From assembly GCF_011397635.1 (NCBI RefSeq), contig NC_064756.1, positions 20,142,907 through 20,206,906 of the forward strand: DNA of 64,000 nucleotides. Direction: 5' to 3'. Below the pieces are notes generated by a model. It had not been told where the DNA came from. It made no database searches and worked only from the letters and a program-made list of their open reading frames with translations. This document shows, piece after piece, positions 1-12,796 of this stretch. Positions within the stretch are counted from its first letter, which is position 1; each line of letters starts with the position of its first letter. The translations under genes were made by a program, and so were the position numbers. The DNA is from Epinephelus fuscoguttatus. Its lineage: Eukaryota > Chordata > Actinopteri > Perciformes > Serranidae.

Positions 1-146
1 TTTTAGGCTACGTAACAAAGATTAAACAGCTTATTTTAAACAGGTTTAAGGTTTTATGTTTTACAGATTAATAGCCTCAGTAACTCAGTGATGTTTTCTA
101 AATCATGTATCTACAAATGTTTATTTTCTCCTTATCGATCATCAGC

Positions 147-183
<37 letters not shown>

Positions 184-186
184 TAT

Positions 187-262
<76 letters not shown>

Positions 263-647
263 GTTTAGGGAATAACAAAATATAACACAGGGTTGATAAG
301 ACTTTTCATCCACCACACATGGTCGTACAGATTTTCCTGTGAGTAGTGCAAAGAGAAATCCCTAAATTACAACAATGGAGGTTCTACCCAACAGCAGCAT
401 CAGATTTTCCCATGAGAAATCTTGGCAACCTTGATGAATTTTAGCAGCTTTGGACAGACATTTGACGTTTGAGTCACATTTGATTGCATATTCACAACCT
501 CTTTTCTTGCTTGTATTTTCCTCCATGACAAATAAAAACATCAATGAAAAACAGAGTTTATGATGCTTTACGACTATTATGATGTTTTTTGCAAGAATTT
601 ACTCTCCTCTTCCTGGTACAACCCAGATGTCAAAAATTTCCATTCTC
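1..647. other. Region beyond the scarf1 3' end
   Basis: No gene is recognised here. The stretch is AT-rich and holds one long TA simple repeat, listed separately. Short open frames across it are either translations of that repeat or lack any family signature. Confidence 0.6.
146..264. repeat. (TA)n / (TATG)n microsatellite
   Basis: About 120 bases of nearly pure alternating TA, broken by a few TATG and TACA units and ending in TATG repeats. The tract is self-complementary. Open frames on both strands here encode only Tyr-Ile repeats and are not genes. Confidence 0.95.
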
Positions 648-653
648 TTTATT
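648..653 (-). terminator. scarf1: Candidate scarf1 poly(A) signal
   Basis: AATAAA on the minus strand about 345 bases past the scarf1 stop codon. It is the first canonical hexamer seen downstream, which implies a 3' UTR of roughly 350-370 bases. It is assigned by position only. Confidence 0.5.
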
Positions 654-997
654 CTGTGTGTGTTTATCTCAAGTCGACGCACACACAGGCTCAGATATTA
701 CAGTACTTGTATGTATACAATTAATACAACATGCATCACTGAAGGTTATCTTTGAGCCTAAAATATAAATTTATGTGTTACATCTATATTCTATAGAATT
801 TAGGCTAAACATTAAAGTATTTTTTTTAATAACACATGCTTTTAAATGTTAATATGCAAGCTGCAGTGGTGCATAACTTTAACAAATAACACCATAATTC
901 AAGAGTTTTCCCTTTGTGCCTGTAACATTGTATCTGCAGAGTAAGAAACACGCACTTGTGTTTGGATCAGACCTGCTGACGTGTTGTCTCTCAGAGG

Positions 998-3900
998 TTA
1001 AGAGGATTTAATCATGACGTTCTCATAGCAGGGTTCATCACTCGCACTGACCACTGCACCTTCATTGGTGATGACCTCGGTGAGACTCACAGCGTCTCCT
1101 GCTGGTCCCACAGTCAAGTAGGTGCCCTCAGTTTTTCCTGCACTGGAGTCGCCACCGTCCGCCCGCACATCTGACCCAGAGTCAGCTGAATTCACCTCTG
1201 GCACGCTCTTCAAAATGGACGACAGAGGCCTTTTTGGCGTGCCACTCTCTTGTGATGGAGTGTCATTAGCACCAGTCGTGTCAGGGGCGTTGAGAGAAGA
1301 ATGCTTTCTCCTGATTGGCTTACAAATACCGACCTCCCCTCCAGTCGGGCCTCCCTGCTCCCACACAGTCGCCCGAGCTCCGAGCTTCCTCCTGGGTGGT
1401 TTGGTAATTCCCTCAGCTGATTTAGGCTTGGACCTGCCAGAATCCTGCTCTGTTTTTCTCTGGAGGCTGCCGAGTCGCCGCAGCATGGCCTGAACGGGGC
1501 CTTCAGAGCTCGTCTCCGTTTTAGACACGGGCCTACCTGCCTTACCCACCGTCACATACACTGTGGTGACCTTATTTAAGCCCCCCGCCTGAGCATCAGA
1601 GGCAGATGTTGACAGCTGGGTCCCTTTATGAGCAGCTGTGTTGGACATAGTCCGCCTTCGTCCTGATGCCCCAGGGACCTGCAGGGTGACCCGGGAGGGG
1701 GTTCTGTCTACTTCCTGGTCCCCTGCCTCACAGCTTGTTTCCTGATTGTCTGTCTCCTGCGTATCCTCTTCATCTTCCCCCTCCTCGCCCTCAGCTCCAT
1801 CTTCCTCCCCAGTTCTAGCTGCACCTCCCTGACTTTGGAGGGAGGACAGCATCAAAACCCCCCAGGGTGACTTTGGTTTGTTGCGTGGGTGTCCTGGGAG
1901 AGCGCCAGGGTCCTGAGCTGAGCCACGCCTCTCCTTAGGGCTGAAGCGGGTGCCCTCAGCAAAAGACACAGATGGGCGCTTGGACTTGGCAATGCTGGAG
2001 GTGCGAGGGATGTTGAAGGGTGAGGTGATGTCCTCACTGCTGAAGCCGGACGGGTCTAAGAACATGTTACACTTGGAACTCATTTCCTGGAACTCACCGC
2101 CTGCCACCGCTGGGATGTCTGCCAAAGAGACAGAAAAGTCAAACGATATAAGAAGACGTGGAGGGGAAGTTTTCAGTGGTAGTTTTGCTCACCACCAAAA
2201 GAGGGCAGTGTAAAGTCTGGTGTTCCTACCTTCTCTTGGAGGGACACAGTAGAGCGCCTCTCCCTCCTCCTCATCACTGTCAAAGGACGAGCCCTCGGTC
2301 ACCCAGCCAGAAGAAGGAGGCTCAATGAAGCTGTGGTTAAACGTCAGCTCTGGGTCATGGTGAGACACTGTGTGTGTGAGACATGACAAATAGATAAAAT
2401 AATAAAAGATAATGTTAGTCAGATCCATACAAGGTTTGTTCTCTTTTAGAATATTTCAGGATTTTAAGAGACACATATAATTTCCAGAGAGCTCAGAGAC
2501 TTTTCATTTAACATATTCATTTTAATGTAAATATATTTGACACTGACAAGACACTTGGTCACTGTTACCCTGAAAAACAAGTGATTTGAAGTTGTGGAGT
2601 TTGTACACAGTCCATGAATTAAATACTGTGTTGTCAGACTGACCAGTGACTCGAGGCAGGCCAGAGGACCAATTAGAAATACAGGGGATGGCAGCACCGA
2701 TGTTAGCCAGGACGCTGTAGACGTGATACTTCATGCGAGCTGACAAGCCTCCTTCAGCCACAGTTGCTCTGGAAGACAGAAAGTATACTGGAATAATTTA
2801 ACACTCATACACAGTGCCATTGATGAATTTGTGTCGATTGTACAGTTGAACCTCACTATTTAAAATCTATGGTGAGTATCTTTCCACGACCTGAAATGTC
2901 ATCATTGTAGCATTGCCGGTGTTAAAGGTTAATACTATATGGGATTTTAGACTAAGGCAGAAGGAATCTCTCTCAATCGTCACTTATGACCCACTAACAG
3001 AGTGTGGTGGTTTATTTATTTCCAGAGACTTTGCTGTGTTCTGGATGTTCCTGGGAACAGCGTGCAGGTGAGGTGAACTTGATAACAAGGTAGTGACCAG
3101 GGGCTGAATTCGCAACCATTCTGAGAACTCTCAGAGAGCTCCTAAGTTAGACTAAAAAAATTTAGTAGCTTAGCTTAGGAGTGATTTAGGAAAGTTCTCA
3201 GAGCAGCTCTGAGCAAGGAAGGGACAGAAACTTTTACCTTAGTGAGGAGGTGTCGCTGACCCCCTGTTGCTAGGTATGACACATACTTTTAACAGGTGTG
3301 ATTGGTTGTCACAGACAGGCCCTTTTGTGAGTCTGCAAGGTGTGGACACCCAGTGGAAATGATATAAACTACGTCGCAATATGAGATTGAAAGTGTTGTC
3401 ATTGTTGGTGTGATCACTCTGCTGATGGAGGTTGAGACAGACTTAAGTCATCACTGCTGCACTGTTGCATTTTTCCAGTTTTTCAAATATCTTAGTGATC
3501 ATTTTGTTTCTGGCATTATAGTGTTAGGTGGGAAATGTGTGCGTATCCCAAATGAGATCGACCGCAAACATTACCCTCACACAATCTAATGTGTGGCATT
3601 TCATTCACTCACTGTCATCCAGTGTTTGGAGAATATTTCTCTGACCTCTTTTTGTTTCCACCATTTTCTCCTCTGCTTGGGAAACTCCTTAGTCTCTCAA
3701 ATGTCTCCTCCCTACTCCTAACCGTTTTTCACCTAAGGAGCTCTAACTAAGCTCGAGAGTGAATAGGGGGTTGAATTTTTACTTTCATAGTATATACCTT
3801 TAAGGAGGAATTATGAAGTCATTTCCTCTACATTCTGGGTCTTGTTACATAAATAAGGTTCTGTTCTTTATGAAGATGTAGATAGAGAGGCTTACAACTT

Positions 3901-6900
3901 GTCATGGCTCCAAATCCAAATAAAAGCCGTTTGTTTAAACCGCTGACAAATCAAAGTTGGCAACGTCTGCCGAGACTAAACTGTCTCCAGTCTAGCTTCA
4001 GACAGTCAAGTGGTGTTTGGGCTTCCACAGTATGCTATGTGACATGATATCAGCAGAGTGAAGTGAGGTACAGACCTGTCTTTGCCATCAACAGGACCTC
4101 CTCCACAACACAAACAGCAGCAGAGCACAGCGAGGAGCAGCAGGAGCAGAGGAACCAGGACACCAGCTAGTACAGCCGCTCTGCCACCTGAAACACACAC
4201 ACACACACACACCAAGAACATGTGATGCCCTTCATTAACCCATGGACCAGTATACAGGGATGGATGGACTGATGGATGTACGTACTGTTAGGGCAGACAC
4301 CAGTGACCGGGTCGCAGCTGACCCCCTGTCCACAGTCACAGGCAGAGGAACAGTTGAGGCCAAACTGCAGGGCGGGGCAGCTGCTGTTACAGCTGGATAA
4401 AAAACATAGAGTCATGCAATGACATCACCACCACAGACAGAAAATCCTGTGTGTGAAGACTGAATCATGATCTATTTTAGTGTACAGTGAAAATAAATGT
4501 ATTGACTACAGGAACTACCACGCTGCATCACAGAGACGAAAACTAAAAGGGGCCATAATGGAGGTTTTGTATGTTTAACCTCAAATTGCATATACAGTAT
4601 CGATACTGCCGAGTATTTTCCAAGGCATACTTTGTTTATTTGCTTAAATTATATGACTGTCTGGGTTTGAGAAGTCCCCTTTCTCAGGTTTCAGAAACCA
4701 ATTCACGTGAATCTTTTTATGTTTACTGAGTGTTTGATTTTATGAGAACAGTTTATGACTGCAGGGCTGTTTAGAGTTCAACTGTTAAATCACAGAGGCC
4801 CTCACAACTGCATAAACAATAGTAATGTAAGTTTGACAAGAATAAAGCAGTAATGTAGTTGTTCATGGGTTAAAACATGCAAAACTTCTAAAAAGAAAAG
4901 TATAGAGTAGCAGCCTAAAGCAATGTTTGTCAGGGTCAAATAAAGGCCCTTATCAATCTGGGGACATGACGGCCATTTTCAGGTTCTCATAACACACCAA
5001 ACTAACTAAAAACACAGAATGACACAGTTTCAAATGTTACTTTAAGCTCACCTCTCTCCCTGATAGCCTGGCTGACAGACACATCTTCCTGTCACGTGAT
5101 GGCAGTTACCGTGGAAACAAGGGCTGCACGGGAAGCTGCAGGCGTCTCCAAACGTCCTGTTGGAGCAGGCCTCCTCACACCTGGGCAACAGGGAGCAATG
5201 ACCAGGGACACAAATGAGCATTTCACAATTGATTTCTAATCCTAAAACTTGATCTCACTACATGTACAACAGTTTTAACTGACAGCCCCACTTTTGTGGA
5301 TATTGTCCCACACAGATTAGCACTTATGGACGTAGGCAGAAAAAAACATACTTGTCTGTCTTCCAAATTATCCCATAACCTTCACTGTGACTTCAGAGCC
5401 ACGTGATCAAAAGTGCTTATATATGCCTCTAACATGCATGCCCACCTGGTTCCAGTCCATCCAGGGTCACACCTCCAACACTCTCCAGTTTTTGGGTCAC
5501 AGGGTTCGTTATTCCTGCAGCGTGAACACTTCTCCTGGCAGCCATCACCATAAGAACCAGATGGGCATGGGCGGTTGCATCGTGTCCCGTTCCAGCCTGG
5601 CTCACAGGCATCACAGGCGCCATCAGTGGCAGAGCAGGGTTGGTTGTCTTTACAGTAACCACATCTGAGGACGGGGGACACAAACAGTTAACAGTAAGAT
5701 ACATGTATTTAAACAAACAAACCTATCTCATGGCACGTACCTCATTTTACAGCCGCTGCCGTACTTCCCAGCTTCACAGGGCTGGTTGCAGTAGTCACCA
5801 TAGTACCCTGGGTGACACACACACTGCCCGTTTGTTGGGTCGCAGCTGCTGTGTGTGAAGTCACAGTTACATCGCCGGTCACAGCTGGATCCCCACCAGC
5901 CTGGTTCACACTCACACACACCGGTACGCTGGTTACATGAGGACAGGTAGCAGTTGCAAGTGACGGGACATTTCAGCCCCCAGTGGCCCCTGTGGCACTG
6001 ACACCGACCTGTAAGCTGGTCACAGCCGGGGCCCTTAGAGCCCCCGCTGATGCATTGACACGGCTTGGTGCAGGTTGACGTCCACCAGCCTTCGTCGCAG
6101 GTGCAGTTTCCGTAGACGGGGTGGCAGCGGCCATGCCGGGCGCACTTGCAGGCGTACTGGCACAGTGGACCCCAGCGGTTGGTGTTGCAGGTGCACTCAC
6201 CGGTGACAGGGTCACAGCGGCCGTGTGGGTGACACGGACACACCTTGCGACAGTCTGAAGCCCAGAACTCAGGAGGACAGGCTGGTAACAAGCAGACAAA
6301 CACAGGGAATACATTTAACACTTAAAAGAGAATTAAAAGAATATATGGTGGAACGCGATCAAGCAAAACTAACAGCTAATAGATCTGGCTATAAATCAGA
6401 CTGGCAAATATACTGCAAATTAAGGAATTTTGTAAGCAAGTTAAATAAAAAGAAGGAGAAATTATATTATGAAGGAAGGATTAATGAGATTAAAAATGAT
6501 AGTAAAAACTTTGGAATACACTGAATAATTTGATGGGTAGGAGTACCAAACCAACCCCATCTTTTCTGGAGACGGAAGGAAACTTTCGCACCAAACCAGT
6601 GGAGATTGCAAACCATCTAAATAATCATTTTAGAAAGAAAATAGATAATTTAAGTTATAAAGTATGAGCAAAATAGATAATGAACAATATTACTTATTAA
6701 TAAAAGATAAAATTATGAGAACTGTAGTTTTAAATTTGATAAAGTAAGTAAGTAAATATATTAAAGAATTGTAAAGACAAACCACCAGGTGTTGACAGCC
6801 TTGATGGTAATCTTCTTAAACTGGTGGCAGATTTAATTGCCCCAGTTGTCTGTCACATCATCAACCAAAGTCTGAATGAAAGTGTATGCCCTAAAGAATG

Positions 6901-9900
6901 GAAGACGGCAAAAATAACACCACTGCCCAAAAACGCAAGATTACCTTTCTCTGGGTCAAATAGCTGGCCGATAATTTTGCTGCCTGTGCTGAGTAAAATT
7001 ATGGAGAATGTGGTATGTGAGCAGATTAGAGCTTATTTTTCCTTGTATGATTTAACTACCGATTGTCAACATGCATACAGGGAGGGACACTCAACAACGA
7101 CTGCTTTAACTCAGATGACTGATGACTGGCTGAGAGAAATTGAACAGAAGAAACTAGTAGGAGCTGTCCTGCTTGATTTTACGGCAGCTTTTGATATTCT
7201 CGATCATGAAATATTATTGAAAAAACTAGAATGTTATGGTTTCTCTCAGTCAGCAATATTATGGATGAAAAGCTATTTAACAAACAGGAGACAATTTGTC
7301 TATTTCAGTGGTAGTTATTCTGATGTTGGAGAGGTCAGCTGTGGAGTGCCCCAAGGAAGCTGTCTCGGACCATTGCTATATACAATATTCACAAATGATT
7401 TACCACTTGTTTTAAATAAGGCTACCATATCGATGTATGCAGATGATTCAACTATATACGTGTCAACAACCACATCTTTTGAGCAACTTTAAACACATTG
7501 CTTGTCTTGGAGTTGCGATCGGTGGTTGAATGGATAGAAGGAAACAAGTTAGTTCTTAATGTTTTAAAGATGAATAGTGTTATATTTGGCTCAACTCACA
7601 CCTGTCAACCTGAGTTGAAGCTCTGCATAAATGAATTATCAGTTAAACAGGTCAAAGAAACCAAACTCCTAGGTGTCATTTTATACAGTAAATTATCATG
7701 GACAAAACATATCAATGAAAGGGTTGCTAAAATGGGAAGCAGTATTTCAGTTGTTAAAAGATGTGCAGTATTTATGTCACAAAGCTCAACTAAACTAGTG
7801 ATTCAGTCTCTAATATTGTCCAATCTAGACTATTCCTAGACTACTACTGCAGTATGGTCTAGTGCTACAGTGGAAAATATAACAAAGTTGCAAAAAGTAC
7901 AGAATAGTGCAGCTCGCATAGCGCTACACTGTGGCTATAGGACAAATGTTGCTGGAATGCACAATTATTTACACTGGTTACCTGTTAAAAATAGATTAAT
8001 TTATTAATTACTAGTATTTTTTAAAAATATATTTCAGCAAAGAGTTGAGATGTTTATGAGTTGTTAAACGTTCTACCAAAGCAACACTTCACCTCTAAAC
8101 TTCCCAAGAGCTTTCTTTTGAATAACAGAGTAGGGCCGAACAGGGTTTAATTATTATTTTCTTTTAAAGCAAAGATTGAGTGAATAAACAATACAAACTT
8201 GAAATAATCTAAAATGTACTTTATAATAACATATCAGTCATGGGGGCAATTATTCTGCAAAATGAGTACTTTTACTTTAAGTATTAGCCTAAATAAAGTT
8301 GATAAAACCTCTGTGGTATTTTTTAGAGTGTACTGTATGTTGTGCGTTTGTAATTTTACCTAAAGGAGGTATATGTGACATCCAGAGCATACCCATGATT
8401 CAGAGTCAGATTCAGGTTGTCTCTGCACACGGTTCTCAACATGGAGGTGTAGCAGCTAATAATGCTGACAGCATGAACAGTGCTAACAATTGCAACAGTG
8501 CTGACAGAGCTAATGGTGTTAACCTGGGGGCGAACCAGAAGGTGGGTGTTATGTTTTCATGACGACGCAGTCATTGTTATCAGTGGTAACTGCTGTATGA
8601 GCGCAGTGCAGGGCAGTGGTGATTAGTGTACCAGTAGGATGCACACCCACAGACCCACATGCACTCAAGTGCACAAACGCCATGTCTATCACAACAATAA
8701 AATGAGAAGGCCGCAATGCTACAAACACACAGAGGTAGCGTGACTTCATTCTCTGCTCAGGACGCTGTTACTCTAATATATCTTTACATGGCAAATAGTG
8801 GTTTGATGCTGTATTATTGTTTCTAATGTCTCATACAGCACCTTTAAGTTGAAGACCTGAATACATCTACTGCAGGTTTCACACAAAAAATGACCTTAAT
8901 TGACCCTTTGCTAAGCCCCACCCCCCTTAGTTACTGTTGCCACGTCCGTCAAGCTTTCGCTTCTAGCATAAGAAATATGGAGTTTTCAGCGATATCAGTG
9001 AGAGATATTCCAAAGGAAATAACATCAAATTTCTGGAAAAACTGTTTCGAGATATCAGAGAGAAGCCGACAGAAAGGTCTTCAGTACGCATGTGAGAGCT
9101 ACCTTCACAATATCATCTGCTGGCAGAGTATAAATCATGAGAACATTAAAATAGAGGGGAAAGCTCACCAGTCGCAATGCAAGCATCAGGCACCCCACGT
9201 GTTGACACTTCACGTGAAGGACAAATACAGGAACACAGAAGGTTCTTGTACAGCAGGGTAAGTCAATATACAGTTTAAATTTAAGTTAATGTTGAGTTGT
9301 ATTCCCTCCTTAGGGCAGACAGCTAGCACACAAGGCAGCTAGCACACAAAGCTAGCGTTAGCTAATGTTAGTTAGCATCTTAACTTGGGACAAACGTAGG
9401 TGTTTTTATTGATCTTTGCTGGATTCAGCTGTTCGTGTGGTCTTCCACACTGTTTTAGCCATATCTGGCATCTCCTTGGGCTTGGGGAAGGGGAAAAATT
9501 CAACACCACCTTCGACACTTTTTGGGTATTAGGTGTCGGACTTGCAGGTAGCTACCGTATGCACACCGCTTCGGCATATTAGCTTCTGCTGAAAGCTTGA
9601 CGGACCTCTCGGTTGCTACACACGGTTGCTAACGTAGGATTGGACAGTGACTGTTTAAGGGAGGCTTAGTGAAGGGTCAATTGCCATTTGGTGACAGTGA
9701 CGCATGATTTTGTGGTTTAGTATTAAAGGTCCAGTGTGTAGGATTTAGTAGCATCTAGTGGGGAGGTTGCAGCACTCAAACTTCTCCCGTTTGCCAAGCG
9801 TTTGGGGAACTACAGTGGTCAACGCTAAAGCGAGTCTCTAGAGCCTTGATTTACTGTAGAAACAACATGGCAGACTCCACTGAAGAGGATCTGCTCTGTA

Positions 9901-10474
9901 TGTATATAAACGTCTCAATGTAAGGCAGTGAAAACACAAGTCTTATTTTCAAGTGATCACAAACTAAAGAAAACATAGATACAGATGCTCCTAAATCGTA
10001 CACACTGACTGGACATCTGAGTAAAAGATTTAAATACTGTTTTTTTCTCCACTAGTTTTACACAAGAAATAAAATTTAGTTACAGAGGCTCATGTTATTT
10101 TGGTGTAGTATTAAAATTCTCTGACTTTAGAAACAGGGATCAATGAGCCACATTGTACAGGAACAGGTCACATTCAATTTACGAGATACATTTACAGGTT
10201 TATGAAGACATTTTGCGGAAACATGCCATGTCAGTATCATTATCAGATGACCCTAAACGGCCTCTTTCACACATTAAAACTAAAATATTTGGCGCATTAT
10301 GAATCAAACTGAAAAAAAAAAAGACACATCAATTCATTGGTGCTACACAGCTCCTGCTTTAATGTGACTCACGTGTTTTACAGTGAGCTCCGAAGAAGCC
10401 AGGTGGGCAGCGACACACTCCAGGATACACGCAGATCTCATCCTTCTGGCAGGCCTGCTCACCCTCACAAACAG

Positions 10475-10516
<42 letters not shown>

Positions 10517-10977
10517 CACACAGCACACCAGTGAATGGGACACCAGGAAACAAAGTAAAAATGTCGGCATTAAAAGCACAAGTGCAGATCGCTGTTCATG
10601 AGAACAGTTAAACTCACGTATGGTGCATTCATCTCCCTCTTGACGCCATCCAGTGCAACAGACGGGGGTTGAGGGGTTCCTGAGTTTATAGAAAATAATA
10701 AAACACTCAGGAAAAATCAAACACAAACACCAGCAATAACCTGAGAAAATAATTAAAAGGATAAAATTGAGCCTTTATTCAAACTAAGGAGCTGTCCAGC
10801 ACGATCCTGTACTCACTGAGAAGGTGGAGCTCCCTGAGAAATATCTTAAGGAACTACAATGAAAGTAGACTTGTACCTGGTATTATAGCAGACGTTTCTC
10901 CCAGCAGGATCTAGTTGTTGTGAGGAGGACAGCGAGCAGCAGAGCAGAGCACTCAGAGCTCTGAGGAGAAGCTTCAT
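998..10977 (-). CDS. scarf1: Scavenger receptor class F member 1, 11 coding exons
   Basis: Type I membrane receptor of the SCARF/SREC family, which binds modified lipoproteins and other ligands at the cell surface. Coding exons, 5' to 3': 10877-10977, 10618-10679, 10373-10474, 5741-6281, 5446-5664, 5052-5180, 4286-4392, 4076-4187, 2644-2768, 2230-2367, 998-2118. All junctions are GT-AG and keep frame, giving about 918 residues. The start is ATG at 10975-10977, followed by a leucine-rich signal peptide. A Cys-rich ectodomain of tandem EGF/laminin-type repeats runs to about residue 420; exon 4 alone carries several. The membrane segment is at about 424-446 and is followed by cysteines. The cytoplasmic tail of about 470 residues is rich in Ser, Pro and charge and ends in a CYENV motif. 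Human SCARF1 is about 830 residues, so the tail is longer here. SCARF2 or a MEGF protein is less likely, because the next genes are rilp and prpf8 as in human SCARF1 synteny. Confidence 0.9.
3101..3770. mobile_element. Probable TIR MITE in a scarf1 intron
   Basis: The two ends are imperfect inverted repeats. The left end reads GGGGCTGAATTCGCAACC; the reverse complement of the right end begins CCCCCTATTCACTCTCGAG. Both then share a GAGCTCCT(A)AG block. No transposase frame is seen inside. End sequence and length resemble Harbinger-type MITEs, but the superfamily is a guess. It lies between scarf1 coding exons 8 and 9. Confidence 0.45.
4191..4213. repeat. (CA)n at the scarf1 exon 8 acceptor
   Basis: An uninterrupted CA run on the plus strand. 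In the scarf1 transcript it reads as UG repeats ending four bases before the acceptor AG of the transmembrane exon, so it takes the place of much of the polypyrimidine tract. Confidence 0.85.
6316..8170 (+). mobile_element. 5'-truncated non-LTR retrotransposon, Jockey/CR1/L2 group
   Basis: LINE inserted antisense in scarf1 intron 3. The translation begins in the linker between endonuclease and reverse transcriptase and covers the RT core: HAYREGHST, then DFTAAFDILDHEILL, GVPQGSCLGPLLY and the catalytic box MYADDST near 7434-7454. A thumb/C-terminal region follows at 7498-7839 and further C-terminal codons to about 8005. The frame is interrupted: a TAA at 7489-7491 follows the RT core, a TAG near 7838 follows the next block, and other breaks lie in the linker near 6522-6670. 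The endonuclease domain is absent. It is therefore a dead copy. Clade assignment within Jockey/CR1/L2/Rex1 is not resolved, and the 3' end is approximate. Confidence 0.85.
8898..9682 (+). mobile_element. TIR element with a spliced-looking ORF
   Basis: The outer 20 bases are inverted repeats: AATTGACCCTTTGCTAAGCC at the left end against GGCTTAGTGAAGGGTCAATT at the right. Inside is an open frame whose likely Met is at 8977 (MEFSAISVRDIPKEI) and which runs to 9258. It ends at a strong donor (GTAAGT), as if it were a first exon with the rest lost. The residues resemble, from memory, N-terminal parts of proteins carried by fish ISL2EU/Harbinger-like transposons with YqaJ-type nuclease genes; this is a weak inference. 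It lies in scarf1 intron 3. Confidence 0.5.
9727..10013 (+). mobile_element. MITE family A, copy 1
   Basis: The left end reads AGGTCCAGTGTGTAGGATTT; the right end CCTAAATCGTACACACTGAC is its inverted partner. Length is about 287 bases with no coding capacity. Two relatives lie at 12465-12796 and about 50111-50445. The TIR and the 'gcatctagtgg' motif just inside it are shared with the third copy. It sits in scarf1 intron 3. Confidence 0.7.
10475..10514. repeat. (CA)n at the scarf1 exon 3 acceptor
   Basis: About 36 bases of CA repeat on the plus strand. In the scarf1 transcript it is a UG repeat that runs directly into the CAG acceptor of coding exon 3 at 10475-10477, so the acceptor tract is the microsatellite itself. 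Confidence 0.9.
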
Positions 10978-11845
10978 CTCCACAAAGTCCGAATCCAAAC
11001 CTGAGTGTCCAAATATCTTTCTCTAACGTCTGTTCCTGACTTTCTACTCAACTCGCTCTCCGTCCAGTCAGAGGGGGCACAATGAGAGGCAGTATCTCTC
11101 TCTCTCTCTGTCCACCCACCACCCCTCCCTCCTTCTTTCTCTCCCATGAGTCGTCTTGTGGCTCCAGCACAGCCAGAGAGGTCGAAGCCCCCGGGTTTCC
11201 TCTTCCCATTTCCTGGGGAAGTCAGAGCCACTTCCTTCTATTCAGCCAGACACAGAGCTTTTTAAAGATGGTCGAACACTAACATACAAAACTCGCCGCA
11301 CACACTGGCAGGGCTCGTACAGATGCAAACACACGCCCCTGATGTCCACCTTGTTCCCAGAATCTATTGTTGACGGTCTTCCAGGAGATGATGAAGAACG
11401 CCTTCGTACTCCTTATAAGTCAGTACAAAGACGACCACATGATCACTGAGTTTTCATTCAAGAGCAGCAACATTTGCCACTTTTGAATCAAGTGTTGTGT
11501 CTTTTCTTCTTGAATTATGGGGAAAAATGAGATCAGTTTAATATTGAATTGTGTTTAATGGACTTTTATTGAATCTTGAAATCTCAATTTCACAGAAGAT
11601 CCACATTTTGAATTGTTTGTATCACATCATCGATAAAATTCACTCAGATGGCAACTGACATCTTAAATCTGTATTGTCAGAACTAATAACATGCTTATAA
11701 AAATAAATTACAAACAGTATTTTAGAAAACATGATCTGATTGGAAGGTTGTACATTGTCTCTCAACAAATACATCACTGGTCTGTCATTGTCTGTGTAGA
11801 GTTGACTTCAGATATTTAGAGGGGACAAAGGGATCAGACTTTATG

Positions 11846-12367
11846 GTAGAGCTTTGGTTCTCTGCCCAAACCAGACTGGGCCTGACCTGAACCCGCCGTA
11901 ATTTCTCATCATTCACCTGGGTTTGAACCAGGTCGGGTTCTCGCCAATCTCCCGGAGTTAGAATGTTGTATTTTCACATGATTCACTTTCACTGTGCTTG
12001 GCGCTCTGCTGCTCTGTCTCCAGATTTCGCTCTGCAGCTCCAAGAGTGTAGTGTTCTGACAGAACGGTATATTCCAACAGCAACCCAAATTTATTGGTCC
12101 AGTTTGTGCCAGAGTGCACTCTGGTGCTCGGAGTGGCTATTTACAAACGCATCCCATGACACAAATGTCCATGCTACACTAAAAAGACTTAAGTTGACTT
12201 TATCTTATAATAAATGATTCAATATCTATATAGATATATATATATTGTATTTATTTTTTAAATTTTACCATGGAAATCCAGGTTTTAAAACCTGCCGTGG
12301 TTCAGGCTTGGGTCAGGTTTGGACAGGTAGGTCGGGCCTGATTTTTTGGGCCTGATTGAAGCTCTAC
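11846..12367. mobile_element. TIR element with GTAGAGCTT ends
   Basis: The left end GTAGAGCTTTGGTTCTCTGC and the reverse complement of the right end, GTAGAGCTTCAATCAGGCCC, match over the first nine bases. Both are followed by CC/GGGCCTGACC-type motifs (gcctgacctgaaccc near the left end, ggtcgggcctg near the right). No transposase frame is present. A hAT-like origin is possible, but a clean 8-base target duplication was not found. Confidence 0.5.
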
Positions 12368-12464
12368 TTCATTGCAACTTTTCAGCCAATAGTTGTGGGA
12401 ACCAAAAATAAAAAATGCCATTTCTCATCTCTGTAAGAAAGCTCATAGCTTCCTTTTTAAAAAA

Positions 12465-12796
12465 GCAGTGTGTAGGATTGAGGGGAGATCTATTGACAGA
12501 AACTGAAGACAGTATTACTTGTGTTTTCAGTAGTGTATGATTACCTGAAACAAAAACTTATTGTGTTTTCGTTAGCTTAAAATGAGCGTTTCATATATAC
12601 ATAGGGAGTGGGTCCTCTTCCAGGAGGTCTGCAATGTTTCGGCAATAGCCTAGAACAGATAAATTACTGGCTCTGGCTCTAGAGAGGACCTTTCATATTT
12701 TTGCCATACCTGAAGGCCACCGAGGAGTGAGTGGAGGAGGTGCAATCTGCAGCCCCACCTTCAAGATGCCACTAAATCCTACACACTGCTCCTTTA
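12465..12796 (-). mobile_element. MITE family A, copy 2 (reverse orientation)
   Basis: Begins GCAGTGTGTAGGATTG and ends ACTAAATCCTACACACTG, an inverted pair matching the ends of the copy at 9727-10013 in the opposite orientation. Non-coding. It lies between rilp and scarf1, outside any predicted exon. Confidence 0.7.

Noticed and set aside
88-316. Open frames on both strands of about 65-72 codons
   Set aside because: They are translations of the TA microsatellite and give only Tyr-Ile repeats.
1122-1493. 123-codon plus-strand frame inside the scarf1 last exon
   Set aside because: It is a shadow of the scarf1 tail coding sequence in antisense.
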